Shown here piece by piece: positions 10,156 through 19,834 of a DNA stretch of 64,000 nt (its first letter is position 1; every line of letters starts with the position of its first letter). The notes below the pieces were generated by a model. The model was not told where the DNA came from. It made no database searches and worked only from the letters and a program-made list of their open reading frames with translations. The translations under genes were made by a program, and so were the position numbers. This stretch comes from Novosphingobium sp. RL4 (lineage in GTDB: Bacteria; Pseudomonadota; Alphaproteobacteria; Sphingomonadales; Sphingomonadaceae): positions 3,250,001 through 3,314,000 of the forward strand of contig NZ_CP141944.1 of assembly GCF_035658495.1 (NCBI RefSeq), in the 5' to 3' direction.

Positions 10156-11534
10156 CAGTGTTTCACCCCATCGGCATCTTCGCCCTGCGCCTCGAGCAGC
10201 GCCTCGACGATCTGGCGGAACACCAGGCCGCGCGCCTCATAGTCGCGGAACTGATCGAAACTGGCGCAAGCCGGAGACAGCATGACGACATCGCCGGGCT
10301 TCGCGCGGGCCATGGCCTCGCGGATTGCCTCGGCCATCATCTCGCTGCGATGGACTTCAGTAAATGGCGTCAGGATCTCGGCGAAGCGCGGGCCGGCATC
10401 GCCGATGGTATAGGCGGCCGCCACATTGCCGAAGAAAGGCGCGCACTCGTCAAGGTCGTCGCCCTTTGGCAGACCGCCCAGAATCCAGTGGATGCGCGGC
10501 GCCGGATCAGGCGGAAACGCAGCAAGCGCAGGCGCGGTCGAGGCCGGGTTGGTGGCCTTGCTGTCATTGATGTAAAGGACGCCGTTCGCCTCGGCCACGC
10601 GCTCCATGCGGTGCGGCAATCCGCTGAACGTGCGCAGCGCCGGTTCCCACTGCTCGGCGGGAATGCCCAGCGCCTCTACGATGGCGACCGCTACGGCCGC
10701 GTTCTGAAGGTTGTGCGGGCCTTGCAGCGAAGGCCAGTCCTTTTGCAGCGCGACGAGACCCTGCCCGTCGACCCGGCGCACGAGGCCGGCCGCGCGGCGC
10801 GCCTCCTCTGCCTCGGCAACATCGGAAGTCTCGCGGTCGCCCGTGCCGAAGATGGCCGGACGGGCGGCATCCTGCATCTCGAACAGGCGGGCCTTCGAGG
10901 CCGCATAAGCCTCGAAACCATCGTAGCGATCGAGATGGTCGGGCGTGATGTTGAGCAGCGCCGCCACGTCGCAATCGAGGCTGCGGGTGAGGTCGATCTG
11001 GTAGCTCGACAGTTCCAGCACATAGACGCCGCCCTCGGGCAGCGGAACTTCGCCAAGCACCGGCACGCCGATGTTGCCGCCGACGCGCGCGGGCACTCCG
11101 GCGCTTTCGAGAAGGTGGTGGACCAGCGAGGTCGTGGTGGACTTGCCGTTGGTGCCGGTGATGCCCACCACGCGGTGCGCAGGCAAACCGCCCTCGCCGG
11201 GCACGATCGTGCGCGCCAGTGCGAAAAGCTCAATATCGCCGATTACCGGCACGTCCTGACGGCGCGCGACCTCGGCGATCGGATGCTTGTTCAGCGGAAC
11301 GCCGGGCGAGACGATGACGCCGTCATAGCCGGTAAGATCAGCCGTGACCGGATCGGCCACTTCGATGCTCTCGTCCTGGCTGCGTGCGCAGAGCGCCTGG
11401 CGCGGTTCCTCGCGCGAATCCCAGGCCATGACGTGAGCGCCGCTCGCCAGCAGCGTCTCGACCGCGGTGAGGCCCGAGCGCGCGAGCCCTAGGACCGCAT
11501 AGCGTTTTCCGGCGAAGGCGGGGGAGACGATCAC
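10155..11534 (-). CDS. murD: UDP-N-acetylmuramoylalanine--D-glutamate ligase MurD
   Basis: Second Mur ligase, adding D-Glu to UDP-MurNAc-L-Ala. The 459 residues include the N-terminal VLGLARSG UDP-binding loop, the P-loop GTNGKSTTTS at 127-136, the ITPDHLDRYDGFEAY metal region, LPHRMERV, the INDSKATNPAST loop, and the C-terminal LSPACASFDQFRDYEARG motif. It starts with GTG and lies 10 bases after mraY. Confidence 0.97.
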   Translation of the reverse strand: MIVSPAFAGKRYAVLGLARSGLTAVETLLASGAHVMAWDSREEPRQALCARSQDESIEVADPVTADLTGYDGVIVSPGVPLNKHPIAEVARRQDVPVIGDIELFALARTIVPGEGGLPAHRVVGITGTNGKSTTTSLVHHLLESAGVPARVGGNIGVPVLGEVPLPEGGVYVLELSSYQIDLTRSLDCDVAALLNITPDHLDRYDGFEAYAASKARLFEMQDAARPAIFGTGDRETSDVAEAEEARRAAGLVRRVDGQGLVALQKDWPSLQGPHNLQNAAVAVAIVEALGIPAEQWEPALRTFSGLPHRMERVAEANGVLYINDSKATNPASTAPALAAFPPDPAPRIHWILGGLPKGDDLDECAPFFGNVAAAYTIGDAGPRFAEILTPFTEVHRSEMMAEAIREAMARAKPGDVVMLSPACASFDQFRDYEARGLVFRQIVEALLEAQGEDADGVKH

Positions 11535-11544
11535 GTCGGGCGCC

Positions 11545-12615
11545 TCATCGTAGCTTGAGCGTCGAAAGGCCGATCACCGCAAGGACGATCGAAATGATCC
11601 AGAAGCGGATGACAACGGTGGATTCCTTCCAGCCCTTCTGCTCGAAGTGGTGGTGGATCGGCGCCATGCGGAACACGCGGCGACCGGTCCGCTTGAACCA
11701 GAAGACCTGGATTATGACCGAAACAGCCTCCAGCACGAACAGGCCGCCGACGATGGCCAGCACGATCTCGTGGTGCGCGGCAACGGCGATGGCGCCCAGT
11801 GCGCCGCCCAGTGCAAGGCTGCCGGTGTCGCCCATGAAAACGGCTGCAGGCGGCGCGTTGAACCACAGGAAGGCGAGGCAGGCCCCGATGATGCCGGCGC
11901 AGAATACCGCCAGTTCACCTGCGCGCGGCACGTGCGGGATGCCAAGGTAGTTGGCATAGTCCACGCGGCCGGCAAGGTAGCAGATGATCGCGAAAGTGCC
12001 GGCCGCGATCACCACCGGCATCGTGGCAAGGCCGTCGAGACCGTCGGTCAGGTTCACCGCATTGCCGGCGCCCACGATCACCACGGCCGCAAAGACGTAA
12101 TAGAACGGGCCGAGCGGGATATAGCGCCCCGAAAGGAACGGCACGTAGAGGTTCGTATTGAGCTGGCTGACGATGATGTACGAGGCGATCCCCGCAACCA
12201 CGAATTCGAGCGCCAGCCGCAGCTTGCTCGACAGGCCGGCCGTGCTGCGCTTGGCCACCTTGTCGTAATCGTCGAGGAAGCCGATGATGCCGAAGCCCAC
12301 CGTGACGGCGACACAGGCCCAGACGAACGGGTTCTTCACGTCCATGAACAGGATCATCGCGCTGACCAGCGCAGTGAGGATCATGAGCCCGCCCATCGTG
12401 GGGGTGCCGCGCTTGGCAAGGTGGCTTTGCGGGCCGTCCTCGCGGATCGGTTGCCCCTTGCCCTGACGTACGCGCAGCATGTTGATGAAGCGCGGGCCGA
12501 TCAGCAGCCCGATGCCCAGCGCCGTCATCAGCGCCGCGCCCGACCGGAACGACTGGTATCGGAAGAGGTTGGACAGTCCCTCGAAATGGAACCATTCTGC
12601 GATGAGATACAGCAT
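11545..12615 (-). CDS. mraY: Phospho-N-acetylmuramoyl-pentapeptide-transferase MraY
   Basis: Inner-membrane enzyme making lipid I from UDP-MurNAc-pentapeptide and undecaprenyl phosphate. The 356-residue, ten-helix protein shows [31 protein letters not shown], the [14 protein letters not shown] catalytic Asp region, [15 protein letters not shown] and the C-terminal [15 protein letters not shown] histidine cluster, all diagnostic. ATG start, 17 bases after murF. Confidence 0.98.
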   Translation of the reverse strand: MLYLIAEWFHFEGLSNLFRYQSFRSGAALMTALGIGLLIGPRFINMLRVRQGKGQPIREDGPQSHLAKRGTPTMGGLMILTALVSAMILFMDVKNPFVWACVAVTVGFGIIGFLDDYDKVAKRSTAGLSSKLRLALEFVVAGIASYIIVSQLNTNLYVPFLSGRYIPLGPFYYVFAAVVIVGAGNAVNLTDGLDGLATMPVVIAAGTFAIICYLAGRVDYANYLGIPHVPRAGELAVFCAGIIGACLAFLWFNAPPAAVFMGDTGSLALGGALGAIAVAAHHEIVLAIVGGLFVLEAVSVIIQVFWFKRTGRRVFRMAPIHHHFEQKGWKESTVVIRFWIISIVLAVIGLSTLKLR

Positions 12616-12632
12616 CTTGCGGGGGAGCCCCC

Positions 12633-14180
12633 CTACCCTTCCTGTTTGTCGAGCGCGGTCACCAGGGAAGCCAGGCCCACCGAGTTCGAGCCCTTGACCA
12701 GGATGACGTCATCCCGTTCGAGACCGAATTCGCGCAGAGCGTCGACAGCTTCCCGCACAGTCAGGCAATGCGCGAAGGGCACGTCCTTGCCAAGCGGAAG
12801 CGCCCCGGATTTCCCCAGTTCCCCGGAATTCTCCCCCGCTTCAAGGGCTTTTGCGAGCGGGGCCATCTCCTCGCCCACCAGCACGGCGTAATCGACACCC
12901 GCTTCGCGGATCGGGCCGGCAAGCGCGGCGTGATAGTCAGGGCCGTGGCTGCCCAGTTCCTTCATCGCGCCGAGCACGGCAATACGGCGGTGCGCCGGCG
13001 TGCGGCCAAGCTGGTCCAGCGTCGCGCGCATGGAGGCGGGATTGGCGTTGTAGCTCTCGTCGATCAGCAAGGCCTTCGCGGAAGCGGCGCGGCGCCCGTC
13101 AGCATTGGGTTCGGCGCCGGGCTCCCCACCCGGAACGTCGATCTGAAGCCGGGCGCCGCGCCCAGGCAACCCGCCCATTTCGGCGAGCGCCACGCCTGCG
13201 GCACCGAGGTCTCCCTTGACCCCGCGTACCGCGGCCATGACCGCGAGCGAATTGATCACATGATGTTCACCGGGCGAGGCGACGGTGTAGCAAACCCGCC
13301 GGTCCCCCATGTCGATCGTCACCAGCGAGCCGCCTCCGATCGCCGGAACCGCATCCAGCAACCGCACGTCGGCGTCTCGCGCCTTGCCGAAGGAGACCAC
13401 TTGCGCGCCCGCTTCGAGCGCGGCTTCCTTCAGCCTGTTGAAATAGGGGCTGTCGGCCGGGATCACGGCCACGCCGCCCTTCTCCAGCCCTTCGAAGATT
13501 TCCGCCTTGGCGTCGGCGATGGCCTCCATCGAACCCAACATCTCGATGTGGGCGGGCGCGATGGTAGTGATGACCGCGACGTTCGGACGGACCTGGCGGG
13601 TCAGCCCGGCAATTTCGCCGGCGTGGTTCATTCCCATCTCGAAAATGCCGAAACGCGCACGCGCGGGCATTCGCGCAAGGCTCAGCGGAACGCCGACATG
13701 GTTGTTGTAGCTCTTGACCGAACGATGGGCATCACCCCGGCTGGCGCGGTCGAGCGCAGCCCAGATCGCCTCCTTCACGCCGGTCTTTCCGACCGAACCC
13801 GTCACGCCGATGATCGGCCCGCGCGACCGGATGCGCGCGGCGGCCCCCAGCCGCTCCAGCGCCTCGGTCGTGTCCTCCACCAGGATGTGGGGACCATCGA
13901 CCGGCCGATCGACCACGGCTGCAGCCGCACCCTTGGCAAAAGCCCCATCGACGAAGCGATGACCGTCCATGGCCTCGCCCTTGAGCGCGAAGAACAGGTC
14001 GCCGGGCTCGACGTCGCGGCTGTCGATCTCGACGCCGGAAACGGTGAAGTCACCGCTGGCCGTACCCTTCAGAACCCGCGCCAGCGTGGCCGAGTCCCAA
14101 AGCGCGAGAGGCCACGGAGAGAGCGGGTTTTCCTCGGCCGCATCGCTGGGCCACTCGAGGATCCGGGCTACAGCATTCAT
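12633..14180 (-). CDS. murF: UDP-N-acetylmuramoyl-tripeptide--D-alanyl-D-alanine ligase MurF
   Basis: Adds the D-Ala-D-Ala dipeptide made by DdlB to complete the pentapeptide. The 515-residue product has an N-terminal substrate domain ([18 protein letters not shown]), the ATP loop [12 protein letters not shown] at about 125-136, [27 protein letters not shown], and [15 protein letters not shown] in the C-terminal domain. It is longer than E. coli MurF (452) through an N-terminal extension of about 25 residues and an insert near 340-360 rich in Gly, Pro and Ala. It lies 6 bases after murE. Confidence 0.96.
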   Translation of the reverse strand: MNAVARILEWPSDAAEENPLSPWPLALWDSATLARVLKGTASGDFTVSGVEIDSRDVEPGDLFFALKGEAMDGHRFVDGAFAKGAAAAVVDRPVDGPHILVEDTTEALERLGAAARIRSRGPIIGVTGSVGKTGVKEAIWAALDRASRGDAHRSVKSYNNHVGVPLSLARMPARARFGIFEMGMNHAGEIAGLTRQVRPNVAVITTIAPAHIEMLGSMEAIADAKAEIFEGLEKGGVAVIPADSPYFNRLKEAALEAGAQVVSFGKARDADVRLLDAVPAIGGGSLVTIDMGDRRVCYTVASPGEHHVINSLAVMAAVRGVKGDLGAAGVALAEMGGLPGRGARLQIDVPGGEPGAEPNADGRRAASAKALLIDESYNANPASMRATLDQLGRTPAHRRIAVLGAMKELGSHGPDYHAALAGPIREAGVDYAVLVGEEMAPLAKALEAGENSGELGKSGALPLGKDVPFAHCLTVREAVDALREFGLERDDVILVKGSNSVGLASLVTALDKQEG

Positions 14181-14186
14181 CGCCTA

Positions 14187-15650
14187 CTACCTTCCCTGCG
14201 GACCAGACATTTCCCTGGCCACGGTGACGTCGTCGAATGGCAGGACGCGCACTGCATCGCCGCTGCCGATGATCTGCCCCTGTTCGTGCCCCTTGCCGGC
14301 GATGAGGACGATGTCCCCCCGCCCGGCTTCGGCGATGGCCGCACCGATCGCCTCGCGCCGATCGCCGATTTCTCGCGCGCCGCCGCTCATTCCGGCGAGA
14401 ATCATGGCGCGAATTGCCGCCGGGTCTTCCCCGCGCGGGTTGTCGTCAGTGACGATCGCCACGTCCGCACCCTCGCTGGCCACCCGGCCCATTTCCGGCC
14501 GCTTGCCCTGGTCCCGGTCGCCGCCCGCGCCGAATACCACGATCAGGCGTCCTTCCACATGGGGACGGAGCGCCGCGATCGCCGCTTCCAGCGCATCGGG
14601 CGTATGCGCATAGTCGACATAGACCGGCGCGCCTACCGAGGAAATCGCCGCACGCTCCAGCCGCCCGCGCACGGTCACGAGCCGCTTCAGGGCATCGAAC
14701 GTCGTGTGCGCATCGCCGCCGCTGGCCAGCACCAGCCCCGCCGCGACAAGCGAATTTGCCGCCTGATAGGCGCCGATCAGCGGGAGCTCGAGCACGTAGG
14801 CTTTGCCCTCATGCTCGAGCTCCAGCTTCTGGCCGAGTCCGCCCGGCTTGCGACCCGAGAGGCGGATGCTGGTGCCCTTGGCACCCACGGTGAACGTCTT
14901 GAGCCCGCGCTGCTCGGCGTGGGCAATGGCTTTGTCGGACCACGGATCGTCGGCCCAGATCACGGCGGTGCCGCCATCGACGACCACTTCGTCGAACAGG
15001 CGCATCTTCGCCGCGAAATAGTCGTCCATGTCTGCGTGGTAGTCGAGATGGTCGCGCGAGAGGTTGGTGAAGGCGCCCGCCGCCACGCGCGGTCCCTCGA
15101 TGCGGAACTGCGAAAGACCGTGGCTCGACGCTTCGTAAGCGACGTGGGAAACACCCTCGCGCGCAAGACCAGTGAGGTTGGCCAGGAAAGTCACGATATC
15201 CGGAGTGGTGAGGCCGGTGGAAACCGTTTCGTCGCTGGTGGTGACGCCGAGCGTACCGATCGAGGCGGCGCGCTGGCCGGCCATGCGCCAGATCTGACGG
15301 GTCAGTTCCACGGTCGAGGTCTTGCCGTTGGTGCCGGTGACGGCCACCAGCGTCTCCGGCACGGGCTGGAAGAACGGCGCGGCAAGTCGCGCGAAGAGAC
15401 GGCGCGGCTCGGGATCGGCGAAGTGCACCGCACCTTCGACCCTGGCATCGCGATGCGCCACGACAGCTACGGCGCCAGCCTCGATGGCGGCGGTGATATA
15501 ATCTTCGCCGTTGAACCTGGCGCCCCGGAACGCGCCGAACACCGTGCCGGGCGCGACCTTGCGGTGATCGATGGCAAAGCCGGTCACATTGGCATCAGCG
15601 CCCTCGGCCAGAGGAACATCGGCAGCAGCGCAGAGGGCAGTCAATTTCAT
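14187..15650 (-). CDS. murE: UDP-MurNAc-tripeptide synthetase MurE (meso-DAP type)
   Basis: Adds the third residue of the stem peptide. The 487 residues have the P-loop GTNGKTST at 106-113, NLSRDHLDYHADMDDYFAAKMRLF, VDYAHTPDALEAAI, and DNPR at 403-406. DNPR is the motif that marks meso-diaminopimelate specificity, as expected for a Gram-negative. Start ATG at 15650, 10 bases after ftsI. Confidence 0.97.
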   Translation of the reverse strand: MKLTALCAAADVPLAEGADANVTGFAIDHRKVAPGTVFGAFRGARFNGEDYITAAIEAGAVAVVAHRDARVEGAVHFADPEPRRLFARLAAPFFQPVPETLVAVTGTNGKTSTVELTRQIWRMAGQRAASIGTLGVTTSDETVSTGLTTPDIVTFLANLTGLAREGVSHVAYEASSHGLSQFRIEGPRVAAGAFTNLSRDHLDYHADMDDYFAAKMRLFDEVVVDGGTAVIWADDPWSDKAIAHAEQRGLKTFTVGAKGTSIRLSGRKPGGLGQKLELEHEGKAYVLELPLIGAYQAANSLVAAGLVLASGGDAHTTFDALKRLVTVRGRLERAAISSVGAPVYVDYAHTPDALEAAIAALRPHVEGRLIVVFGAGGDRDQGKRPEMGRVASEGADVAIVTDDNPRGEDPAAIRAMILAGMSGGAREIGDRREAIGAAIAEAGRGDIVLIAGKGHEQGQIIGSGDAVRVLPFDDVTVAREMSGPQGR

Positions 15651-15660
15651 TCTTCCAGGC

Positions 15661-17436
15661 TCACTCTTCAGCGGTTCCGGCCGGGATCAGCGGCTTGAGG
15701 TCGGAAATGTCGATGTCGCGGGTTTCGTCGGGCATGATGCCCAGCAGCGGCCCGATGCGCGGGACCACGCGCTGGATCACCGGCGCCGAGTTCCACGCGG
15801 CAGTGCGCTGGAACGAGGTTGCCTCGGTACCCTGTGGCTCGTCCATCATGGCGATGACGACGTAGCGCGGGCGGTCCATCGGGAAGGCGGCGGCGAAGGT
15901 CGCCACCAGCGAGTGCTTGCGGTAACCGCCGACGCCCGGCTTTTCGGCCGATCCGGTCTTGCCCCCGACACGGAATCCCGGCGCGTCGGCCTTGCGGCCG
16001 GTGCCGTAGGACACGATCATGCGCAGGAGCTGGCGCATGCGCGCGCTGGTCGCGGCGGTGAACACGCGGCGACCGGCAGGAACCTGCGATGGCTCAAGCT
16101 TCTTGAGCGTCGCCGGACGCCAGATGCCGCCGTTGACGAGCGAGGCATAAGCCGAGGCGAGATGCAGCGGCGTCACGGCGATACCGTGGCCATAAGCAAC
16201 CGTCATCGTACGCAGACGCGGCCATTCACCACGCGGCCACAGCGGGAAGCCGCGCGCAGGCAGCTCGACATAGGGACGCTGGTTCATCGCCAGCGATTCC
16301 ATGGTCTTCTTGAGCCGCTCGCCGCCAAGCTCGTCCGCGATATGGGCCGTGACCGTGTTCGACGAGTGGATCAGCGTTTCCAGCACGTTCAGCGAACTGC
16401 CGTAGTTGTGCAGGTCATGGATCGTGAACTTGCCGACGTGAAGCGGCGTTGCCGGCCAGCGACGGCGCAAGTCGGTGATCGTGCCCGCGTCGAGCGCGGC
16501 AGCGACGGTGATCGGCTTGAAGGTCGAACCGAGTTCGTAGACCTGGTTGGTCACGCGGTTGAAACCACGCGGCACGTTGCCGTCCCGCGCCTGCTCCTCG
16601 GTGATGACGAGATCGCTGGGCTGGACGTGGTTCGGATCGAACGAGGGCAGCGACGCCAGCGCCAGGATCTCGCCGGTATCCACGTCGAGAATGACGCCGG
16701 CCGCACCCTTCGCCTTGCTCAGCGCCATGCCCTTGCCCAGTTCATCTTCCAGCGCGCTTTGCACGCGGAAGTCGATCGAGAGCACTGCAGGGTTGGCACG
16801 CCCTTCAGGGCTGGTGAGCTGCTTGTCGAAAGCCTGCTCCATGCCGACCTGGCCCTTGCCGAAAGTATCGACATAACCGAGCACCGAGGCCGCCATCGAA
16901 CCCTGCGGGTAGAAGCGCGTGGCTTCCTGCGGGTATTCGAGCGCCGGCTCGCCCAGCGCGTGAACCTTGTTTGCGTCCTCGGGAAGGATCGACTTGCGCA
17001 GATAGCCAGGCTTGTCCGACGAAAGCTTGGCGATAAGCTCGGCCCGGTCGAGATCGGGGAAGATGCGGATCAGGCCGTCAGCGACCTGGGCCGGCGTGTG
17101 GACCAGCGCGGAACCGGCGCTCATCGCCTTGGGGTTGAACCACAGCGAATAAGTCCGGAACTCGCGGGCCAGCGGCACGCCATTGCGGTCGACGATCTCG
17201 CCCCGCTGCGGAACCAGCAGATCGGACAGGTCGCCACCGCGCACCGACGGGCCGGTTACGCCAAGGTAAAGGATACGGAAAAGCGCCAGCAACCCGACGA
17301 GCGTGAAAACCCCCAGAATCCAGAGCGTGCGCATCTTCGCGACCAGCAGCGATTGCTGCCGGACGTTGAACAGCTTGCGCCGGCCGGTCGAGACCGTGGT
17401 GGGGATCGCTCCGATCGGGAAGGCCGGGGCGTTCAC
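15661..17436 (-). CDS. ftsI: Septal transpeptidase FtsI (PBP3)
   Basis: Class B penicillin-binding protein cross-linking septal peptidoglycan; partner of FtsW. The 591-residue product has a short cytoplasmic tail, one transmembrane helix at about 37-58, a pedestal domain with RGEIVDRNGVPLA, and the transpeptidase domain with the catalytic STFK (304-307), SSN (358-360) and KTGS (493-496) motifs in the expected order. It starts with GTG in a GTGA overlap with ftsL. Confidence 0.97.
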   Translation of the reverse strand: MNAPAFPIGAIPTTVSTGRRKLFNVRQQSLLVAKMRTLWILGVFTLVGLLALFRILYLGVTGPSVRGGDLSDLLVPQRGEIVDRNGVPLAREFRTYSLWFNPKAMSAGSALVHTPAQVADGLIRIFPDLDRAELIAKLSSDKPGYLRKSILPEDANKVHALGEPALEYPQEATRFYPQGSMAASVLGYVDTFGKGQVGMEQAFDKQLTSPEGRANPAVLSIDFRVQSALEDELGKGMALSKAKGAAGVILDVDTGEILALASLPSFDPNHVQPSDLVITEEQARDGNVPRGFNRVTNQVYELGSTFKPITVAAALDAGTITDLRRRWPATPLHVGKFTIHDLHNYGSSLNVLETLIHSSNTVTAHIADELGGERLKKTMESLAMNQRPYVELPARGFPLWPRGEWPRLRTMTVAYGHGIAVTPLHLASAYASLVNGGIWRPATLKKLEPSQVPAGRRVFTAATSARMRQLLRMIVSYGTGRKADAPGFRVGGKTGSAEKPGVGGYRKHSLVATFAAAFPMDRPRYVVIAMMDEPQGTEATSFQRTAAWNSAPVIQRVVPRIGPLLGIMPDETRDIDISDLKPLIPAGTAEE

Positions 17437-17999
17437 TGCTGGGCAGCCTCCGCCACCTCGATCCGCGCCAGGCGGCTGCCGAGCGCGGCAGCATCACGCG
17501 CGAGCTGATCTCGTTCCGGGTCGCGGCTCTTGCCACCGGCGCCCTTGGCCTCGGCTGCCGGAAGCGCGGCGGCGGTCGCCCCCGTCACAGGCGAAACCAT
17601 CGCGAGCAACCCGCCGTTCGAAGCATCGCCCTGGCCCTGCGCCGGATCGCCCGCCGTGTCGGCATTGGCGTAGCGGATCGGAGCCGGCGCACCGGGGCCG
17701 ACCGGCATGCCGAGCGCGGCAAGCTGGCGCTCGCCTTCGATGTACTGGCCCGCCGTGGGCGCCTTGTAGCCGAACTCCAGGTCGTTGAGTTCCTTGAGCG
17801 CCTGCTGGTTCGAGCGGGTCTGGAACTCGGTCTCCAGGAAATTGATGTCCTGCTGAACCCACACGATCCGCTTCTCGGTATCGTGGACCTGGCTCTTCAC
17901 CGCGTTCACGCGCAAGGTCAGGCCGATCGTCAGCGCGCCGCAGACCAGCAACACGGAAATCCATCCAATCGAATGGACGCGATCGCGAGTGAGGTTCAT
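17433..17999 (-). CDS. ftsL: FtsL-like cell division protein
   Basis: Small bitopic protein in the ftsL position between rsmH and ftsI. The 188 residues begin with a short tail ([10 protein letters not shown]), one transmembrane helix near 11-29, then a helical region with [24 protein letters not shown] that looks like the coiled-coil partner region for FtsB, and [19 protein letters not shown]. Beyond residue 80 it carries an unusually long Ala/Gly-rich tail that ends in another charged helix; E. coli FtsL is about 120 residues. The assignment rests on position and architecture more than on sequence identity. It overlaps both neighbours (ATGA and GTGA). Confidence 0.8.
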   Translation of the reverse strand: MNLTRDRVHSIGWISVLLVCGALTIGLTLRVNAVKSQVHDTEKRIVWVQQDINFLETEFQTRSNQQALKELNDLEFGYKAPTAGQYIEGERQLAALGMPVGPGAPAPIRYANADTAGDPAQGQGDASNGGLLAMVSPVTGATAAALPAAEAKGAGGKSRDPERDQLARDAAALGSRLARIEVAEAAQQ

Positions 18000-19015
18000 G
18001 AGGCACTCCTGTGGTCTTTACGGCCATCTGGCGTTCTTGGGGGAGCATCGGTGCGCAGCGCGGCGCGCAGGGTTGCGGATCGGGAACGGGGATTGGCGGC
18101 AAGTTCCGCCTCCCCCGGCCGCACGGCCTTCGCCACTTGCGCGAACGTCGCCTGCGGGCCGGAGCCGACTTGCGGCAGATGCCGCGAGGTGCTCTTGGCC
18201 TGACCGGCGGCATCTCTCAGGAAGCGCTTGACCTTGCGGTCCTCGAGACTGTGGAAGGTCACTATTGCCAGCCGCCCCCCGGCGCGCAGCAGCGTTTCAG
18301 CCCCTTCCATCCCGGCATCGAGTTCGTCGAGCTCTCCGTTCACGTGGATACGGATTGCCTGGAAGCTGCGCGTCGCCGGATCCTTCGGCGCGGAAGCTCC
18401 CTTGTAATTGGCATTATAGCCCACCGCCTTGCGGACCACGCGGGCGAGTTCGCCCGTGGTCTCGATCGGACGCGCGGCCACGATCGCGCGGGCTACGCGG
18501 CGCGACTGGCGCTCCTCGCCGTAAAGGTAGAGCACGTCGGCGATCTCGGCCTCGTCGGCCTCGTTCACGAAATCCGCTGCAGAGAGCCCGGCCTGGCTCA
18601 TGCGCATGTCGAGCGGCCCATCGGCGCTGAAGGCAAAGCCGCGCTCGGCCTGATCCAGTTGCATCGAGGACACGCCGATATCCATGACCACGCCGTCCAC
18701 TTGCGTGATCCCCGCCTCGATCAGGCTTTCCGCCATTTCGGAGAACCGGCGCGGATGCAGCACGAGCCGCGGCGGAACGGTGTCCAGCTCCGGCCATTTC
18801 GCACGGTTCTGCTCGATCGCGGCGATGGCGTCGGGATCGCGGTCGAAGGCATGCACGGTCGCGCCCGCATCGAGCAGCCGGCGTGTGTAGCCGCCCGCGC
18901 CCAGGGTACCGTCGACGATGACGTCGCCGCCCTGGGGGTTCAGGGCGGCGACGACCTCCTCCAGGAGCACAGGAACGTGGGGAACGCCCTCGGGTATGGT
19001 GCGAGAGGCGCTCAT
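17996..19015 (-). CDS. rsmH: 16S rRNA m4C1402 methyltransferase RsmH
   Basis: S-adenosylmethionine-dependent enzyme (formerly MraW) that N4-methylates C1402 of 16S rRNA. The 339-residue product contains [27 protein letters not shown] (SAM loop), [38 protein letters not shown] and [18 protein letters not shown] at 19015 overlaps the mraZ stop (ATGA); a longer open frame upstream would run through mraZ and was rejected. Confidence 0.97.
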   Translation of the reverse strand: MSASRTIPEGVPHVPVLLEEVVAALNPQGGDVIVDGTLGAGGYTRRLLDAGATVHAFDRDPDAIAAIEQNRAKWPELDTVPPRLVLHPRRFSEMAESLIEAGITQVDGVVMDIGVSSMQLDQAERGFAFSADGPLDMRMSQAGLSAADFVNEADEAEIADVLYLYGEERQSRRVARAIVAARPIETTGELARVVRKAVGYNANYKGASAPKDPATRSFQAIRIHVNGELDELDAGMEGAETLLRAGGRLAIVTFHSLEDRKVKRFLRDAAGQAKSTSRHLPQVGSGPQATFAQVAKAVRPGEAELAANPRSRSATLRAALRTDAPPRTPDGRKDHRSAS

Positions 19016-19509
19016 TTCTTCGAAGCTTTCTGAAGTTCCTTGGCCGCAAGGCTGCCGCAGGCGGTCTGTGCCGCCTTCCAGCCATCGTCCATATTGTTGA
19101 GGTTTTCCGGGCTCCACACCGTGAAGAAGCGGCCGTTGCCGCGGAAGTAGAGCTGGTCGGTTACATTGGCGAGCGCGGCAAGGTCCTCAGGCAGGACGAA
19201 GCGGCCACTGCCGTCGAACGGCACTTCATAAGAGGCGTAGATGTCGCTGGCGCGCTTTTCCGCGTCGAAATCCTTGCCGGCACGTAGAGCCACCTCCTGC
19301 TGCTCGCGGATTTCCTGTTCGAAATCCTGGATGCGCGAGAGCCCGAAGCCGACAAGGCAGGGCCAGCGATCGTGGGTGGTCAGGCAGAGCAGATCCTTGC
19401 CGCTCGATTCGCGCACGGTGCCGCGGAACGCATTGGGCAGCACGAAACGGTTCTTGTCGCGTAGCAGCGAAAAGCCCTGTCCGTTGTAGATGTATGGCTG
19501 CCCAGCCAT
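19012..19509 (-). CDS. mraZ: Transcriptional regulator MraZ
   Basis: First gene of the dcw cluster. MraZ is a double AbrB/SpoVT-like DNA-binding protein that in other bacteria represses its own operon. The 165 residues show both repeats: an N-terminal one around [23 protein letters not shown] and a second around [22 protein letters not shown], each with the typical strand and loop. It is slightly longer than the usual 145-150 residues. The 5' region contains the box array at 19646-19688, supporting autoregulation. Confidence 0.95.
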   Translation of the reverse strand: MAGQPYIYNGQGFSLLRDKNRFVLPNAFRGTVRESSGKDLLCLTTHDRWPCLVGFGLSRIQDFEQEIREQQEVALRAGKDFDAEKRASDIYASYEVPFDGSGRFVLPEDLAALANVTDQLYFRGNGRFFTVWSPENLNNMDDGWKAAQTACGSLAAKELQKASKK

Positions 19510-19638
19510 GTGTCCCTGTCGCCCCTAAGGTTGCCTCTCGGGCATGACGGAGACCCTCCGACCGCGCGCTCACGCGATCGGGCCCGGACCCTGCAAGCAA
19601 GGCACGGCGAGACTCAGCCATTCCGATTGACCATGCTT

Positions 19639-19688
19639 TTATAACGGGAATTTTGGGGATTAAAGGGAAATGTGGGGATCAACGGGAT
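19639..19688 (-). promoter_or_regulatory. mraZ promoter region with five GGGAW operator boxes
   Basis: On the plus strand, boxes GGGAA, GGGAT, GGGAA, GGGAT and GGGAT start at 19646, 19656, 19665, 19675 and 19684, that is every 9 or 10 bases, about one helical turn. A -10-like TTATAA (19639-19644) lies next to the array, about 130 bases before the mraZ start. MraZ in E. coli and other bacteria binds direct repeats of TGGG-type boxes with a 10-base period in front of mraZ, so this array is very likely the MraZ operator. No clear -35 hexamer is seen. Confidence 0.7.
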
Positions 19689-19763
19689 TTAATCGGCGGA
19701 TTTCTTCGGATTTTCAGCACAGTTCGTCTTCACGGAGATAAGTGTTAAACTATGGGAAACTAC

Positions 19764-19805
19764 AAAAATCGCTGATTTTCAGGGACTTTCCCTTAGTTCA
19801 GCGAT
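19764..19805 (-). terminator. Intrinsic terminator upstream of the mraZ promoter
   Basis: On the minus strand the stem ATCGCTGA/TCAGCGAT (19798-19805 with 19768-19775) encloses an inner hairpin AGGGA/TCCCT and is followed directly by a T run (19768-19764). It lies 30 bases past the stop of the lipoprotein gene and isolates the dcw cluster from it. Confidence 0.8.
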
Positions 19806-19834
19806 CAATCGGCCTCATCCCCGCTCCAACCCCG

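Larger units (their letters stand above)
19510..19834. other. Intergenic region upstream of the dcw cluster
   Basis: 325 bases without a gene. It contains, from right to left, the terminator of the preceding minus-strand gene (19764-19805), about 75 bases of A+T-rich sequence with further isolated GGGAA/GGGAC words near 19754 and 19782, the MraZ box array with a -10-like hexamer, and a roughly 125-base untranslated leader of mraZ. I see no tRNA, small ORF or riboswitch signature in it. Confidence 0.6.

Noticed and set aside
12768-15698. 976-codon plus-strand open frame opposite murF and murE
   Set aside because: Spans two certain genes on the other strand and has no recognisable domain; a high-GC artefact despite its length.
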